Shown here: in pieces, positions 17,701-24,576 of the stretch
How the letters are laid out: the number at the start of each line of letters is the position of its first letter
Numbering within the stretch: position 1 is the stretch's first letter
Source of the DNA: Azospirillaceae bacterium
GTDB taxonomy: Bacteria > Pseudomonadota > Alphaproteobacteria > Azospirillales > Azospirillaceae
Direction of reading: 5' to 3'
Length of the DNA: 33,766 nt
Assembly (NCBI GenBank): GCA_031291675.1
Contig: JARLIO010000057.1
Span: 1 to 33,766 of the forward strand
Program-made: the position numbers and the translations under genes
The notes under the pieces: model-generated
Databases searched by the model: none
What the model saw: the letters and a program-made list of their open reading frames with translations, nothing else
Told to the model about the DNA's origin: nothing

Positions 17701-18484
17701 CAGCCGTGCGCTGGCCTATCCCTTCTACGGGTTCCAATCGACCGGTCTCAACGCCGGCGAAGTCCCGCTTCGCGCTGTCGAAGAGATGGCAAGCGGCTAC
17801 ATCGCGGCGATCCGCGCCCGCGCGCTGCCGGGCACGCCGTTTGGTACGCCCGCCGGCCCGCTCCATCTCGCCGGGTGGTCGATGGGCGGGATCGTGGCCT
17901 TTGAGATGGCGTACCAGCTCGTCCTCGCCGGAGGTGACGTCGCGACGCTGATCCTGCTCGACACCGATGCTCCGGTCCGCCATGGCGAGGCCCCGGGGCC
18001 AATGTCCGCGCTACCGATGAACCTCAAGCTCGCGAGAGCCCTGGCCGAAGAACACCATGTCGTGTTCGGGCGGACCATCGATCTGGACGAGGCCGCGTTG
18101 GGGACCATGACGGAGATCGAACGCCTCAACAACATCCTCTCGGCAGCGGATGAGGCCGGGGCGATCCCCCGCGACCTCGGTACTGAAAACGTCCGGCACC
18201 TGTTCCATGTGTTTTCGCGCAATCTTGAAGCCATGCTCGCCTATCAAGCGAAGATCTACCCCGGCCCCGTGACCGTGATCTCGGCCCGGGATCGGAAAGG
18301 CCCCGGGGCCTCGCAGCCGCGTGACCGTGGGTGGCGGACCCTCGTTTCCGGTGCGCTGACGGTCCACGAGGTTCCCGGGGACCACTACACCTTCCTCCAA
18401 CCGGAGCACGTCGCCACCGTCGCTCAGCTCATCGACAGCGCATTGTCCGGCCCGGTCCGCATGAATGCCGGGTTGAGACCGTAA
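8762..18484 (+). CDS. Three-module non-ribosomal peptide synthetase, 3240 aa
   Basis: The start is ATG 8762, preceded by GGAGG at 8750-8754; an upstream in-frame GTG at 8726 overlaps the preceding stop but has no such site. Order by residue: about 1-180 resembles only the C-terminal half of a condensation domain; A1 186-690; T1 near 731 (LGGDSL); C 793-1230 with intact HHIVCDG; A2 1266-1765; T2 near 1812 (LGGHSL); C 1878-2310 with HHLVSDA (Gly of HHxxxDG is Ala); A3 2341-2850; T3 near 2901 (LGGNSI); thioesterase 2960-3235 with GWSMGG and a C-terminal GDHYTF His. There are no epimerisation or in-line methylation domains. It would assemble a tripeptide and release it by hydrolysis or cyclisation. 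Pocket residues suggest a non-alpha-amino acid for A1, a basic residue for A2 and a proline-like residue for A3. The 3' end overlaps the convergent oxygenase by 61 bp. Confidence 0.95.
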   Translation: MDPLDDGHPGTGTDAWRIDKSILVRCAGDTASWQTGLVGGLCALCARIFQTHDVLVSIGSRPPTLHSLSPQSTVPDLASAVAGSVAQSAASPLEVWVTPAGGGAFADSQRIALRAHATDQAIDVGLEADGVVEAPILARSLASLLSAAGETPERKVDGLPVLHGEDRQRLLGLWNATTWRLGALQPLHRSFELQVRRTPAATALVDGPHRWTYAQLNGAANRLATRLRAEGVDVGTTVGLCVPRSAAMVVGMLGVLKSGGAFVPLDMNHPLARLQRMCARAQPRVLLFSRTRDGLALALGHPGPRLGIETVIESPGDESDLPGGAAVEDPAYVIFTSGSTGDPKGVVGLHRGMSNRIQWVLEHVPLQPDAICCQKAALGFIDCIGEVLSPLFCGRPLFIVPEHEAVDPKALVDFLAQHRITRVTTVPTMLRMVLTAVGDLRIRLPFLQTWICSGEELPADLVGRFFACCDAELYNFYGPSEASIEVTTWRCDRGSCPSPVPIGYPIGNTQLYVLDIRMQPVVPGVVGELYIGGIGLARGYLGDPQRTAISFVRNPFSDDPEARLYRTGDLARHRANGVLEFIGRLGRDVKVRGNRVALGEVESAIASLPGVNEAAVVAWPDPHGAIRLLAYIVPAGPDAPALEALRGQLATILPAYMIPSFFVSLDNLPRTTSGKIDRSHLPDASPTRMLRERNTRPLSTETEHQIARCFAEALGIPVSSVDDDFLKLGGDSLQATLLLSQLAAQQSFELSLRDFFTQPTVEGVARHLDAQRRRDGSTAVPLITPRPDTPDDRVPLCHAQERLWFLAQLDGGSGYVVSTALHLEGPLLIEALENALDALWQRHAALRAVFPERDGRPVCLIPDPTHPNATRLMLDQVDLSHIDLDGTPGETALADARIDEHRRRTQRETPFDLAAGPLVRATLYICGPTDHTLVLTIHHIVCDGVSIDILVRELTALYEAQVIGSEFVLPVQAQSYANHARWERQQEEGPRARILAAVWGRRMAGAPPVLALPLDHPRPSTGSERGAFHRFRLGADLVDALHDFARQAGASLFMVTHAAFVALLTRLSGQSDLCIGVPAANRTRAEVSGLVGLFVNTVVLRTRVSGGESFRALVTQVREDGLEAFDHQDYPFERLVHQLKPERNLSHTPLVQVTFALERPLPAQRAAGIEIHARDLDSGIALFDLSLTLAPTDHDIDGVAVYSTALFEPETIARWMEHYRRLLEAALRQPDTPITRLPLLGASEQRLLRAFGTGEILGPPRSGASVLAHFEACVRRTPDAVAVVVGETRLSYSRLDTLATQLATRLCARGVGPEMLVAICGRRSADLVIAVLAVMKAGGAWLPLDPGYPTARLRFMLQDSEATLLLAHREAVPRLIGDSALPWLTLEPDDADNHRTGDARRSQPEPEQLAYLIYTSGSTGKPKGVMITHGALESAWRAWDRAYCLTGRCHSHLQTASFSFDVFVGDLVRALCSGAKLVMADRETLLDPPALLDLLDAEQIDSADLSPVVMRLLAEHLTRVGRDLSALKLLVLGTDAWNVDAHRHWQTLLGPTCRFLNAYGVTEATVASTYYDFRQSPLPAAGPVPIGIPLPGETIRIVDRHRMPVPIGVTGEICIGGAGVARGYHHRPMLDAERFFVDADGRRHYRTGDLGRWRADGIIEFLGRADAQVKIRGFRVEPGEVEGVIAAHPAVRDVAVVALPDPLGGHSLRAAVVIRDPATLGIPELRAFVAQHLPEHMIPSSLQMLEALPTSPNGKIDRQAIAALEDRGIGMVRTNTSPRTPEEGAIAEILARVLGRERIGADENFFALGGHSLLATQAVSQIRDTLGVSLKVRSFFEAPSAAGLAQQVRRLRDQASGNPFKVGAPPVRRPARTAFEEPCSAAQTRLLFLHYLGGGGRGNLAYDIPALFHLRGTLDRPALERSLTGIVGRHEILRTTFIPPDGTTLNARQRIHPSLPVPVTVVRCPRHTADGADTLATDIASVIGQPFDLETGPLIRAVLFQRDDDDHLLLLHMHHLVSDAWSVGVFVRELRTLYSDFHAGRPATLPPLRWQYRDYAAWQRALLDTDLGTTQLDTWRKQLAGAPARLELPGDRPRPAVKSYRGGVLHHTLDARLVAGLGALGQRLHASLHMLLLAALGVLLYRRTGQPDLCIGSPIANRGDAAFEELIGFFVNTLVLRIRLEGDPSFTELVSRVRETALDAYDAANIPFDRLVDELHPKRSLSHSPLFQIVLALQNVPTEDVTLEDLTVETLDLHNGTAKFDLVIIAEHRGPELRLEVEYSDDLFDRTTVERMIDGYETILHGAVSAPETPVSRLPVLSRTERALLETQWTQTEHDLGEPRCLHHVFEAQAARSPAAIAVIGPAGFHPATMTWRSLDRCANALAYELQDLGVGPGATVGIFCDRSVEQIVAILGTLKAGGAYVPLDPGHPAARLRDMAADARLRVVLTHGVTPCPDLGVPRHDLSGATTREAPQAPRCGVTPQDLIYVTYTSGSTGRPKGIAMRHAAVWNLIAWHQDETPLAAPTTIQYAPLGFDVSFQEIFATFIDGGTLVLVDEDDRRDPFRLWEVIRRTATQRLFLPTAALKPFTSAAAALPALPSGLREIWVGGEQMLIDADIRALFERLPSCRLINYYGPSECHAVTWAPQPSDVRQWRDAPHVGRPIANVRIHILDHFGQRVPIGVEGELCITGPCVAEGYLDRPDQTAASFVPDPFFGDDAIAIGVSPPRMYKTGDRARYDADGNIHLLCRQDGQTKIRGFRIETGEIETVLMRHSDIERAAVAVDRPGDENARLLAWVVARPGVPVDSRGIITYAHDVLPDYMVPSSVVVLDQFPMTANGKIDRGRLSALAATAATAATPDNGPNGRELPRNAREAQIAAAFAALLGHSQVGRDENFFDLGGNSILAMSLVARLRAATGLPLSVAALIQHATPAKIANHLHSHGTATPVRASPLVPLRTDPRSRPPLFCVHPAGGNVVCYEPLSRALAYPFYGFQSTGLNAGEVPLRAVEEMASGYIAAIRARALPGTPFGTPAGPLHLAGWSMGGIVAFEMAYQLVLAGGDVATLILLDTDAPVRHGEAPGPMSALPMNLKLARALAEEHHVVFGRTIDLDEAALGTMTEIERLNNILSAADEAGAIPRDLGTENVRHLFHVFSRNLEAMLAYQAKIYPGPVTVISARDRKGPGASQPRDRGWRTLVSGALTVHEVPGDHYTFLQPEHVATVAQLIDSALSGPVRMNAGLRP

Positions 18485-19182
18485 GAGTCCTGGCCCTGGA
18501 GCATGACGATTTCCGGTTGGTAACGACGCCACATCGCAGGATCGAAGGCGACGTCGGGCGTCGTATACCGGATCCCACAGCCGATCCGCGCCCGGGACGT
18601 GCGATTGGGTCCGGTGCGATGAACCGTATACGCATCGAACAGGCACACCTGGCCGGCGGTCATATCGACCGCGACCTCTTCGGTCCCGGTGATCGCATCA
18701 GGAAATTCCGTGGTGAATTCGCTCCGTGGATCGTCGAGGGTCACATGGGATCGCAAATCCGTGCGACGACCCGGCAGAAAATGAAGGGCACCGTTGTCAC
18801 GATCGACGTCACCCAGCGCCACCCAGGCCGTGATGGTTTTGACGGGCTTCATGGGCCAATATGCCCCGTCCTGGTGCCAGGGAACGTAGGTGACATCACC
18901 GGCCTGCTTGTACCAAAACAGCATCGACCAGATCATGATGTCGGGCGCGTCCAGGAGGTCCTGGACCAAATCGACAAGGCGCGGATTGCGCATCATCTCG
19001 GCACACCACTGATGCCTGGTGTGCCAATTCGGCAGGTCCCCCGCAATGTGGCGGGTCTGCTCCTCGGTCTGGCCAACGGCCTCAAAAAACCGCCGGCGCA
19101 ATGTCACGCTCTCCGCGCGGCTGAAAACATCGATGGGTTGAGTATACCCGACCCTCCGGTAGTGCTCGACATGGGCCCGCAT
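18424..19182 (-). CDS. PhyH-family Fe(II)/2-oxoglutarate dioxygenase, 252 aa
   Basis: This belongs to the phytanoyl-CoA dioxygenase-like family. The iron-binding triad is visible as His103 and Asp105 in PWHQDGAYW and the distal His188 in TVHRTGPN; Arg197 or Arg199 (TSRARIG) should bind 2-oxoglutarate. The Asp is present, so it is a hydroxylase or desaturase type rather than a halogenase. The start is ATG 19182, with a strong GGAGG-rich site six bases or so upstream, in preference to an upstream ATG at 19296 that lacks one. Its 3' end runs 61 bp into the NRPS gene on the opposite strand. It follows the ATP-grasp gene on the same strand (89 bp gap), probably in one transcript. Substrate is unknown; a free or carrier-bound amino acid is likely from context. 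Confidence 0.85.
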   Translation of the reverse strand: MRAHVEHYRRVGYTQPIDVFSRAESVTLRRRFFEAVGQTEEQTRHIAGDLPNWHTRHQWCAEMMRNPRLVDLVQDLLDAPDIMIWSMLFWYKQAGDVTYVPWHQDGAYWPMKPVKTITAWVALGDVDRDNGALHFLPGRRTDLRSHVTLDDPRSEFTTEFPDAITGTEEVAVDMTAGQVCLFDAYTVHRTGPNRTSRARIGCGIRYTTPDVAFDPAMWRRYQPEIVMLQGQDSYGLNPAFMRTGPDNALSMS

Positions 19183-19271
19183 CGCTTGTCCCCCCTCCCG
19201 CGCGCAACAGAATCGACGCTCCAAGCTATGACCCGACGGCAATGCCGCGGCGACAGCCGGCCGCACCCCGC

Positions 19272-20678
19272 CTAAGACACCCCCGCAGCCGCGCAATCAT
19301 AGTCAGCCCCGACGCCGTTCCCCGGGGCGCCGTTCCCCTTGGCGACATTCCCCTGACAGCGATCGCGGATCAGCCGGATCCAGGCGTGGTTCACACTGCC
19401 GATCCGGGCGTCGAGCGACTCCCGGGACAGATCTCCCGGGCCGGATCCGGCGCGGGAGACGGTCCGGAGACGATGATTGAGATACCAGGCGCCACCGGGG
19501 TTGACGTCCATCTCGATGACATAAACCTGCCAACCGGTCCCCTGCCGCCGCACGATGACGTCGAGCCCCAAAATATCCGGCGCGGACGGCCCGGTCCGCA
19601 CCTCCGATGGCGCGTCACGGGTGATCGCCGCGCACATCGCCTGATAGGCGCGTGCCGACACCGCCGATACCTGCGCCCGAACGTGCGTGAGGGTCGCACG
19701 GTCCCATGCCAGAAGTTGCGCGATTTCCTCGAGCAGAAGGGCTTCGGCGCCCAGGGTCAGGTTGATCGCGCCGCCTTCCTCTCCCATACAGGCGATCATG
19801 TCCGGAACCACGGCCCGGCCCCGGCGATCCCGGGTGACGAACACCCTCAGGATCCAATCCAGCCGACGACACCCCGCCATGACCAGCGGCGGTACGATGC
19901 GTTCCTGGATCAGGACGTCGCTGCCACCGCAGAGGAACGCCGACAACACCGCCTCCGTCTCGGCGAGGTTCCGCGCGCTGAAAAAATGAACATCCTCGCC
20001 ACACCCGCCCTGGTTGGGCTTGAGGACGCCGTGGTCGCATCCCTGTTCGGCAAGAAAGGCTGCGAGAACACCTTGGGGCGGCTTCAGGGCCACGGAATCC
20101 CGATCGAGTGTCACAACGCTGCCCATGGTCAGGCGGCGGGCGTCCATACGGGGGTTGTGGCCGTGGTTGACCACCGTTTTCGCGCCGCCCGCCAGCGTCC
20201 GTGTCAGAATCAAAGAGAGATCCCGGGGTACGAGAAGCCCGGCACGGCGCAGCACGTCCGAGGTCAAGTCCTTCCTGAAAGGATAGTCCCGCACCCAGGG
20301 CAGAACGGTAACCGGAATATTCAGCAATTTTCCCTGCAATGGTTCTTCGTTGTAATTGACGAGGTAGTCGATCCGAACGCCGATCGGAAATTCCACGAAA
20401 AACAGTTCGCCGTCCCGAAAAACCAGCCCCGAATCGACCACAATTCCTTTCGCGTCGACGCGGAACCGATTTCGATCAATGAGAACGAAATAGAGATCGC
20501 GATGCTGCGACCCGTCCTCGATCAGCGCCAAATCATCATCGGAATCGTAACCTAAAATACCCACGACCTTCGTGTCAGGCCGGAGGCGGTTGTCAATCCC
20601 ACCGCATCGGGGGGCGGAATAACCGCACTGGGCGGCAATACGACAAATCGACACGCGAAAATTGTCAGACGCCTCCAT
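19272..20678 (-). CDS. ATP-grasp family ligase, 468 aa
   Basis: The C-terminal two thirds carry ATP-grasp landmarks: Lys220 in GVLKPNQGGCGED, the adenine-contact region IQERIVPP with Glu259, LRVFVTRD near 277-284, and the metal-binding strand YVIEMDVNPGG (Glu389, Asn393). ATP-grasp enzymes join a carboxylate, through an acyl phosphate, to an amine or thiol. The N-terminal 130 residues match nothing I know. ATG 20678 has AGGGAG six bases upstream. In this cluster it could add an amino acid to the peptide or form an amide or dipeptide precursor; that is inference. The gene is transcribed divergently from the 21005 gene across a 326-bp promoter region. Confidence 0.8.
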   Translation of the reverse strand: MEASDNFRVSICRIAAQCGYSAPRCGGIDNRLRPDTKVVGILGYDSDDDLALIEDGSQHRDLYFVLIDRNRFRVDAKGIVVDSGLVFRDGELFFVEFPIGVRIDYLVNYNEEPLQGKLLNIPVTVLPWVRDYPFRKDLTSDVLRRAGLLVPRDLSLILTRTLAGGAKTVVNHGHNPRMDARRLTMGSVVTLDRDSVALKPPQGVLAAFLAEQGCDHGVLKPNQGGCGEDVHFFSARNLAETEAVLSAFLCGGSDVLIQERIVPPLVMAGCRRLDWILRVFVTRDRRGRAVVPDMIACMGEEGGAINLTLGAEALLLEEIAQLLAWDRATLTHVRAQVSAVSARAYQAMCAAITRDAPSEVRTGPSAPDILGLDVIVRRQGTGWQVYVIEMDVNPGGAWYLNHRLRTVSRAGSGPGDLSRESLDARIGSVNHAWIRLIRDRCQGNVAKGNGAPGNGVGADYDCAAAGVS

Positions 20679-21004
20679 CGGCGACTCCCTGTCGGGTCAA
20701 AATCCACCCCCTGCATTATCGGACACCATCACACGCACCCCCATGAATTGCAAAGGGATTGTGGTTGTGTAAACATCATTTCAGGAACAAAAAACAGGGA
20801 ATTTCACTTGCTACACCATCTGATAACGGATAAGATTTCAAATACGAAGCTGCATAAGCGGCATGCCAAGCTATTGCCGCCTTCGAGCTCGTCACGTCGG
20901 GCGGGTTTTCCAATCTTATTCGCTTTGAAGAGGAAGGACTTCTACGCCTTCAGAAGACGTGATGCCTTCACGATCACAACCTTAGCCGAAAAGGGGCTTG
21001 CAGC
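20679..21004. other. Divergent promoter region inside the cluster
   Basis: This 326-bp gap separates the leftward ATP-grasp/oxygenase unit from the rightward oxygenase/aminotransferase/dioxygenase unit. It is more AT-rich than its neighbours, especially 20740-20850, and must hold both promoters. An open frame through it starting at 20748 has no ribosome binding site and runs out of frame into the next gene, so I do not call it. Confidence 0.5.
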
Positions 21005-21790
21005 ATGCCGTCGACATCCCAAGCCCGCTGGTCCGCCCAGGGTATTTCCGAATTCACGCAGGACACTCTTCGAGCATTACTCGACTCACAGATCCCGGCG
21101 ATCCGGTTCCGCGGATTTGCCACCCAGGCGGAATGTGAGGCTTTGGTCACGGCGATTGATGAAGACGCGTTCGCCTATAGTCCACAGCAATCACCACCGA
21201 TCGGGCGCATCGGGATCACGCAATACGGCCATCGCACAGCCCCCGAGGCCTATTTCGCCGGCGTCCCCGACGCCCACCATGCTGTACAACAGCTTTTCTC
21301 CCGCGCCTTTGATCCCGTCGCCCGGGTGATTGCGGCGCTGCGCGACGTGTGGCCGGCTGCCGTCGAAGTCGCTGACAGCGAAAGAGGCCGATATCACGCC
21401 GGTCTGATTCGCCTGATCCATGACTATGCGGGTCTGCACTTCGATTTTGTGCCGATCGAGGGGCGGGGTTGGAGCATTGATGACATCACGGCGCAAATAT
21501 CCTGGAATCTCCACCTCAGCGCACCCGGCAGCGGCGGCGCCTGTGTCGTCTATGATCGACGCTGCGAGGTCGAACACGAAGCGGTCAAGGCAGACCCCGA
21601 CGCGTTGCTTGCCGATCCGGAACTGGTCTCGGACCGGCCCTTTGTCACGCTCGACAGCATTGTCGGCGACATTGTCCTTTTCAATACCCGGTCCTATCAC
21701 GAGATTCTGCCCTGTCGCGGCGGACGCCGCATCACCGTCTCCTCGTTCATCGGACGTAAACCTGACGGGAGCCTTGTCCTGTGGTCATAA
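21005..21790 (+). CDS. 2-oxoglutarate/Fe(II) oxygenase, 261 aa
   Basis: The core of a prolyl-hydroxylase-like double-stranded beta-helix is visible: His145 and Asp147 in LHFDFVP, the distal His232 in TRSYHEI, and Arg241 or Arg242 in GGRRITVSSFIG for 2-oxoglutarate. The N-terminal 130 residues are helical and variable, as in this superfamily. The start at 21005 has AAGGGG about nine bases upstream. Its stop overlaps the start of the aminotransferase by 10 bp, so the genes form one operon with 22980. It likely hydroxylates an amino acid building block or the peptide; the substrate cannot be deduced. It is distinct in sequence from the two PhyH-type genes of the cluster. Confidence 0.78.
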   Translation: MPSTSQARWSAQGISEFTQDTLRALLDSQIPAIRFRGFATQAECEALVTAIDEDAFAYSPQQSPPIGRIGITQYGHRTAPEAYFAGVPDAHHAVQQLFSRAFDPVARVIAALRDVWPAAVEVADSERGRYHAGLIRLIHDYAGLHFDFVPIEGRGWSIDDITAQISWNLHLSAPGSGGACVVYDRRCEVEHEAVKADPDALLADPELVSDRPFVTLDSIVGDIVLFNTRSYHEILPCRGGRRITVSSFIGRKPDGSLVLWS

Positions 21791-22983
21791 GGGTCAACAG
21801 CCGGGTCGACCGGCTCACCGACTATCCGTTCAGTCGGTTGCGGCAACTCCTGGACGGGCTGTCCCCGCCCGCCGACATCGAACCGCTGATCGTTTCGATC
21901 GGCGAGCCGAGACAAAGCCCCGGGCAGATCGCCCGATCTGTCGAAGCGCACCACGCCGACTGGTGGCGCTATCCCTCTCTCGACGGGACCGAGCGTTTTC
22001 GCCAGGCGGTCGAGGGCTGGTGCCGGAGACGCTTTGGGATCACAGCCGCGTTCCTTGCCACGCCGCGCAGCATCCTGCCGGTGGCGGGGACGCGCGAGGC
22101 CTTGTTTCTGTTCGCCCAGACGGTTGTCCCCGAGCCGACCTGGGAACGCGGCCTCCAGCGACCGCTCGTCGTGGTCCCCAATCCTTACTATGCGGGCTAT
22201 CCCGGGGCGGCGATCATGGCAGGGGCCGAGCCGCTGTTTCTCGGTGGAGCCGGACGCCGGAATTCTCTCCCCGATCTCACCAGCCTGTCGTCCGAGACAC
22301 TCGATCGCGTCGTCCTCGCCTATATCTGTGCGCCCAGCAACCCGATCGGCGAAGCCGCGACACTCGAGTATCTGATCGAGACGATCCGCATTGCCCGGCG
22401 ACACGACATCGTGTTGGCGATCGACGAATGCGCCGTCGATCTCTATCACGGGGCACCGGTGCCCGGCAGCTTGCAGGCCTGTGAAGCGATCGGCGACGGC
22501 CTGGACAATGTGGTGGTCTTTCAGTCCCTGTCGAAGCGATCGAGCGCCGCCGGACTGCGTTCGGGCGCCGTCATCGGAGACCCGGGGTTACTGCAGCGTT
22601 TCTGGGAGGTCCGCTGTTTTGGCGGCGCGACACTGCCCGTCCCGGTATTGGCCGCATCGACCGACCTGTGGCACGACGATACCCACGTCGCCGAAACCCG
22701 TGCCGAGATCGGCGCGCGTTTCGATGTCGCCGAACGACTCCTGTCCGGGCGCTTCGACTTTTATCGACCCGACGCCGGCTTTTTCTTATGGCTCAATGTC
22801 GGCGATGGCGAAGCCGCGGCGCGTCGGCTGTGGCAAAACGCCGGCCTCCAGGTCATGCCCGGTGCCTATCTCGCCCGCGACACCGGTCACGGCAATCCAT
22901 GCCAGGCGTTCATCCGAATCGCGCTGGTCCACGAACTCCCGGTCATTGAAAGCGCCCTTCGGCGTTTGACGGAGGCGTTATGA
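21781..22983 (+). CDS. PLP-dependent aminotransferase, DapC-like class I/II, 400 aa
   Basis: The N-terminus DRLTDYPFSRLRQLLDGL followed by IVSIGEP is the hallmark of proteobacterial succinyldiaminopimelate aminotransferase (DapC)-like enzymes. The PLP lysine is Lys252 in SLSKRSSAAGLRSG, with Asp215 (AIDE) and Asn187 (SNPIG, where the usual NPTG Thr is Ile) as cofactor contacts. Such enzymes transfer an amino group between glutamate and a long-chain keto acid or semialdehyde. Here it probably makes or remodels a non-proteinogenic amino acid for the NRPS rather than lysine, since no other lysine gene is present. The start is GTG 21781 with GGGAG upstream. It overlaps both neighbours (10 bp and 4 bp), indicating tight coupling. 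Confidence 0.85.
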   Translation: MVIRVNSRVDRLTDYPFSRLRQLLDGLSPPADIEPLIVSIGEPRQSPGQIARSVEAHHADWWRYPSLDGTERFRQAVEGWCRRRFGITAAFLATPRSILPVAGTREALFLFAQTVVPEPTWERGLQRPLVVVPNPYYAGYPGAAIMAGAEPLFLGGAGRRNSLPDLTSLSSETLDRVVLAYICAPSNPIGEAATLEYLIETIRIARRHDIVLAIDECAVDLYHGAPVPGSLQACEAIGDGLDNVVVFQSLSKRSSAAGLRSGAVIGDPGLLQRFWEVRCFGGATLPVPVLAASTDLWHDDTHVAETRAEIGARFDVAERLLSGRFDFYRPDAGFFLWLNVGDGEAAARRLWQNAGLQVMPGAYLARDTGHGNPCQAFIRIALVHELPVIESALRRLTEAL

Positions 22984-23675
22984 ACCTTGAACCCGACGGC
23001 TATCGCATCATCGGGATCCCCGCCGCCGATGACACACTGCTCGCCAGTTTCGATGACATGCCGCTGGACCAATATTGTGGTGGCCGCCAGCGTTTTCATC
23101 GCTTCTCACAATACCGGCTGCGGTTCCGCGACGGACATTGGCAGCCGGAACGTCTTCCGCATCGACCGCTGCTTCAATCGCACGTCTACAACAGCAAGGC
23201 CGGGAACGTCATGCGGGAAATCCCGCCGCTCCTGGTCGATCCGGCGACCTGGGTCGACGCCGCCCTTCAGTCCGGTGGGCTCGACACGACCCGGGACTGG
23301 CACCTTGACATCAATCAGTACCGGGTCATCACCACGCCCGACATCACGGGGATCACCGTCCCCGAGGGCGCCCATCAGGACGGCCACCGTTACGTGATCA
23401 TCTTCGTCTTTCGTCGCCATGCGATCACCGGTGCCACACTCCGCTTGCTGCCCGTGGCCGGCGGTCCGGCGTTTTTCGAGACGGTCATCGAGGCCGGCCA
23501 GGCCATCATTCTCGACGATACCCGCATGCTGCACGACGCATCGCCGATCGTGCCAGTCGGCGACTACGGCTATCGGGACTATTTCGGCACGGCGCTCAAT
23601 CCCTGGGAGGACCGACGCTACGGGGCGGAATTCGAAGCCAGGGTCCTGGCCGCCGCAGCCCGGCACGGCCAATGA
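22980..23675 (+). CDS. 2OG-Fe dioxygenase of the amino-acid hydroxylase (isoleucine dioxygenase-like) family, 231 aa
   Basis: The sequence PEGAHQDGHRYV supplies His132 and Asp134, DDTRMLHDASPI supplies His185, and YGYRDYFGTAL carries the 2-oxoglutarate Arg199. This layout matches the family typified by bacterial L-isoleucine 4-hydroxylase, whose members hydroxylate free aliphatic L-amino acids. It therefore most likely prepares a hydroxylated amino acid for one of the NRPS modules; the exact substrate is unknown. Length is close to the usual 230-260 residues. ATG 22980 overlaps the aminotransferase stop by 4 bp (ATGA). The gene converges on the methyltransferase 64 bp away. Confidence 0.82.
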   Translation: MNLEPDGYRIIGIPAADDTLLASFDDMPLDQYCGGRQRFHRFSQYRLRFRDGHWQPERLPHRPLLQSHVYNSKAGNVMREIPPLLVDPATWVDAALQSGGLDTTRDWHLDINQYRVITTPDITGITVPEGAHQDGHRYVIIFVFRRHAITGATLRLLPVAGGPAFFETVIEAGQAIILDDTRMLHDASPIVPVGDYGYRDYFGTALNPWEDRRYGAEFEARVLAAAARHGQ

Positions 23676-23739
23676 TCCGCTGGCGTTTCGAGACGCACCG
23701 GCGCAGAAGACTCGCGTCCAACCGCTTCACAGGATGGTT

Positions 23740-24576
23740 TCACAGGGTGAATTGTGCGTAGGGGCCCGGAAAGCCGCGGGCCTCAAGCTCCGCGGCCATA
23801 TCGAAATCGCCGGTCGGCGGCGCCTCGGCGAGGCGCCGTATCAAGGTCACACTCCCCTGGCGGCTTTTGTGCGGCTCGACCAGGCTCGCGATCTCAAACC
23901 GTGCGTCCAGCCCGAGGCATCCGTGCTGCCGTTTGATCTCTCGGAGCATCGCACTCGGCTCAATGCCCCCGGCAGTGATCGGATAACCGTCGCGGCGATG
24001 CCTGATCGTCGGCCAATGCCAATAGGTGTAATGCATTAGCAGAATTCCGCCACACGGCTGAATGTGTGTCCAATATTCTGACAGAAAATCAATATACTCG
24101 TGAGTACTGCCGCAGTCAAACCAAACGAAATCGAATGGAACCACCGGCGATTTTAGCGTTGATGCCAATCCACGGAAGGAGCCTTGATAAAGCGAATACA
24201 GATGATCAAGGCCGAGCGTAGTGAGGAGTTTTGGAACAGCGGCCGCAGTCGTGTCAATATCGGAAAGATCGTCGACGGCCAACAATCTCGGCGCATAATC
24301 GCGTTCATACGACTCGGCTCGCAGAACGTCGAGCCGTGGATCATCCGGTGTGCCTTGCTGTAACAGACGCCGGTCCTCCGCGTCCTCTGCAACGTTATCG
24401 CGCAGGGCTTGCAAGAGAAACGGCGTCGTATACCCCAGACCGATCTCAAGCAATGATCGCGGCCGTGTCATCCGGACCATCGAATAGAGCAGCCCTGCGA
24501 CATGCTCCGTTCCGAGATCGGGGCTGCGCAACGGCTCAACGGCGTCCATGAAAGCGCGATCCAGCAACGCGCTCAC
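23740..24576 (-). CDS. SAM-dependent methyltransferase, class I fold, 278 aa
   Basis: Motif I is clear in SLLEIGLGYTTPFLL (about residues 41-55), and FDFVWFDCGSTHEYIDFL (about 150-167) is the strand carrying the motif typical of Methyltransf_24/CmcI-like O-methyltransferases. It has no membrane segment. In the cluster it could methylate an oxygen created by one of the four oxygenases or a carboxylate or amine of the product. Its start codon overlaps the upstream PhyH stop by 4 bp, so the two are translated together. It converges with the 22980 gene, so the cluster's right arm is a separate transcript. Confidence 0.78.
   Translation of the reverse strand: MSALLDRAFMDAVEPLRSPDLGTEHVAGLLYSMVRMTRPRSLLEIGLGYTTPFLLQALRDNVAEDAEDRRLLQQGTPDDPRLDVLRAESYERDYAPRLLAVDDLSDIDTTAAAVPKLLTTLGLDHLYSLYQGSFRGLASTLKSPVVPFDFVWFDCGSTHEYIDFLSEYWTHIQPCGGILLMHYTYWHWPTIRHRRDGYPITAGGIEPSAMLREIKRQHGCLGLDARFEIASLVEPHKSRQGSVTLIRRLAEAPPTGDFDMAAELEARGFPGPYAQFTL

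Noticed and set aside
9322-17990. Many long open frames opposite or shifted to the NRPS
   Set aside because: They are expected from high third-position GC in a long coding region and show no family features.
18424-19182. Non-heme iron halogenase
   Set aside because: Halogenases of this superfamily replace the Asp of His-x-Asp with Ala or Gly; here His-Gln-Asp is intact.
20748-21329. 193-residue open frame across the divergent promoter
   Set aside because: It has no ribosome site, odd composition, and overlaps the well-supported oxygenase gene in another frame.
21781-22983. Housekeeping lysine-pathway dapC
   Set aside because: It overlaps two oxygenase genes in a secondary-metabolism operon, has a changed NPTG motif (NPIG) and no other lysine genes nearby.
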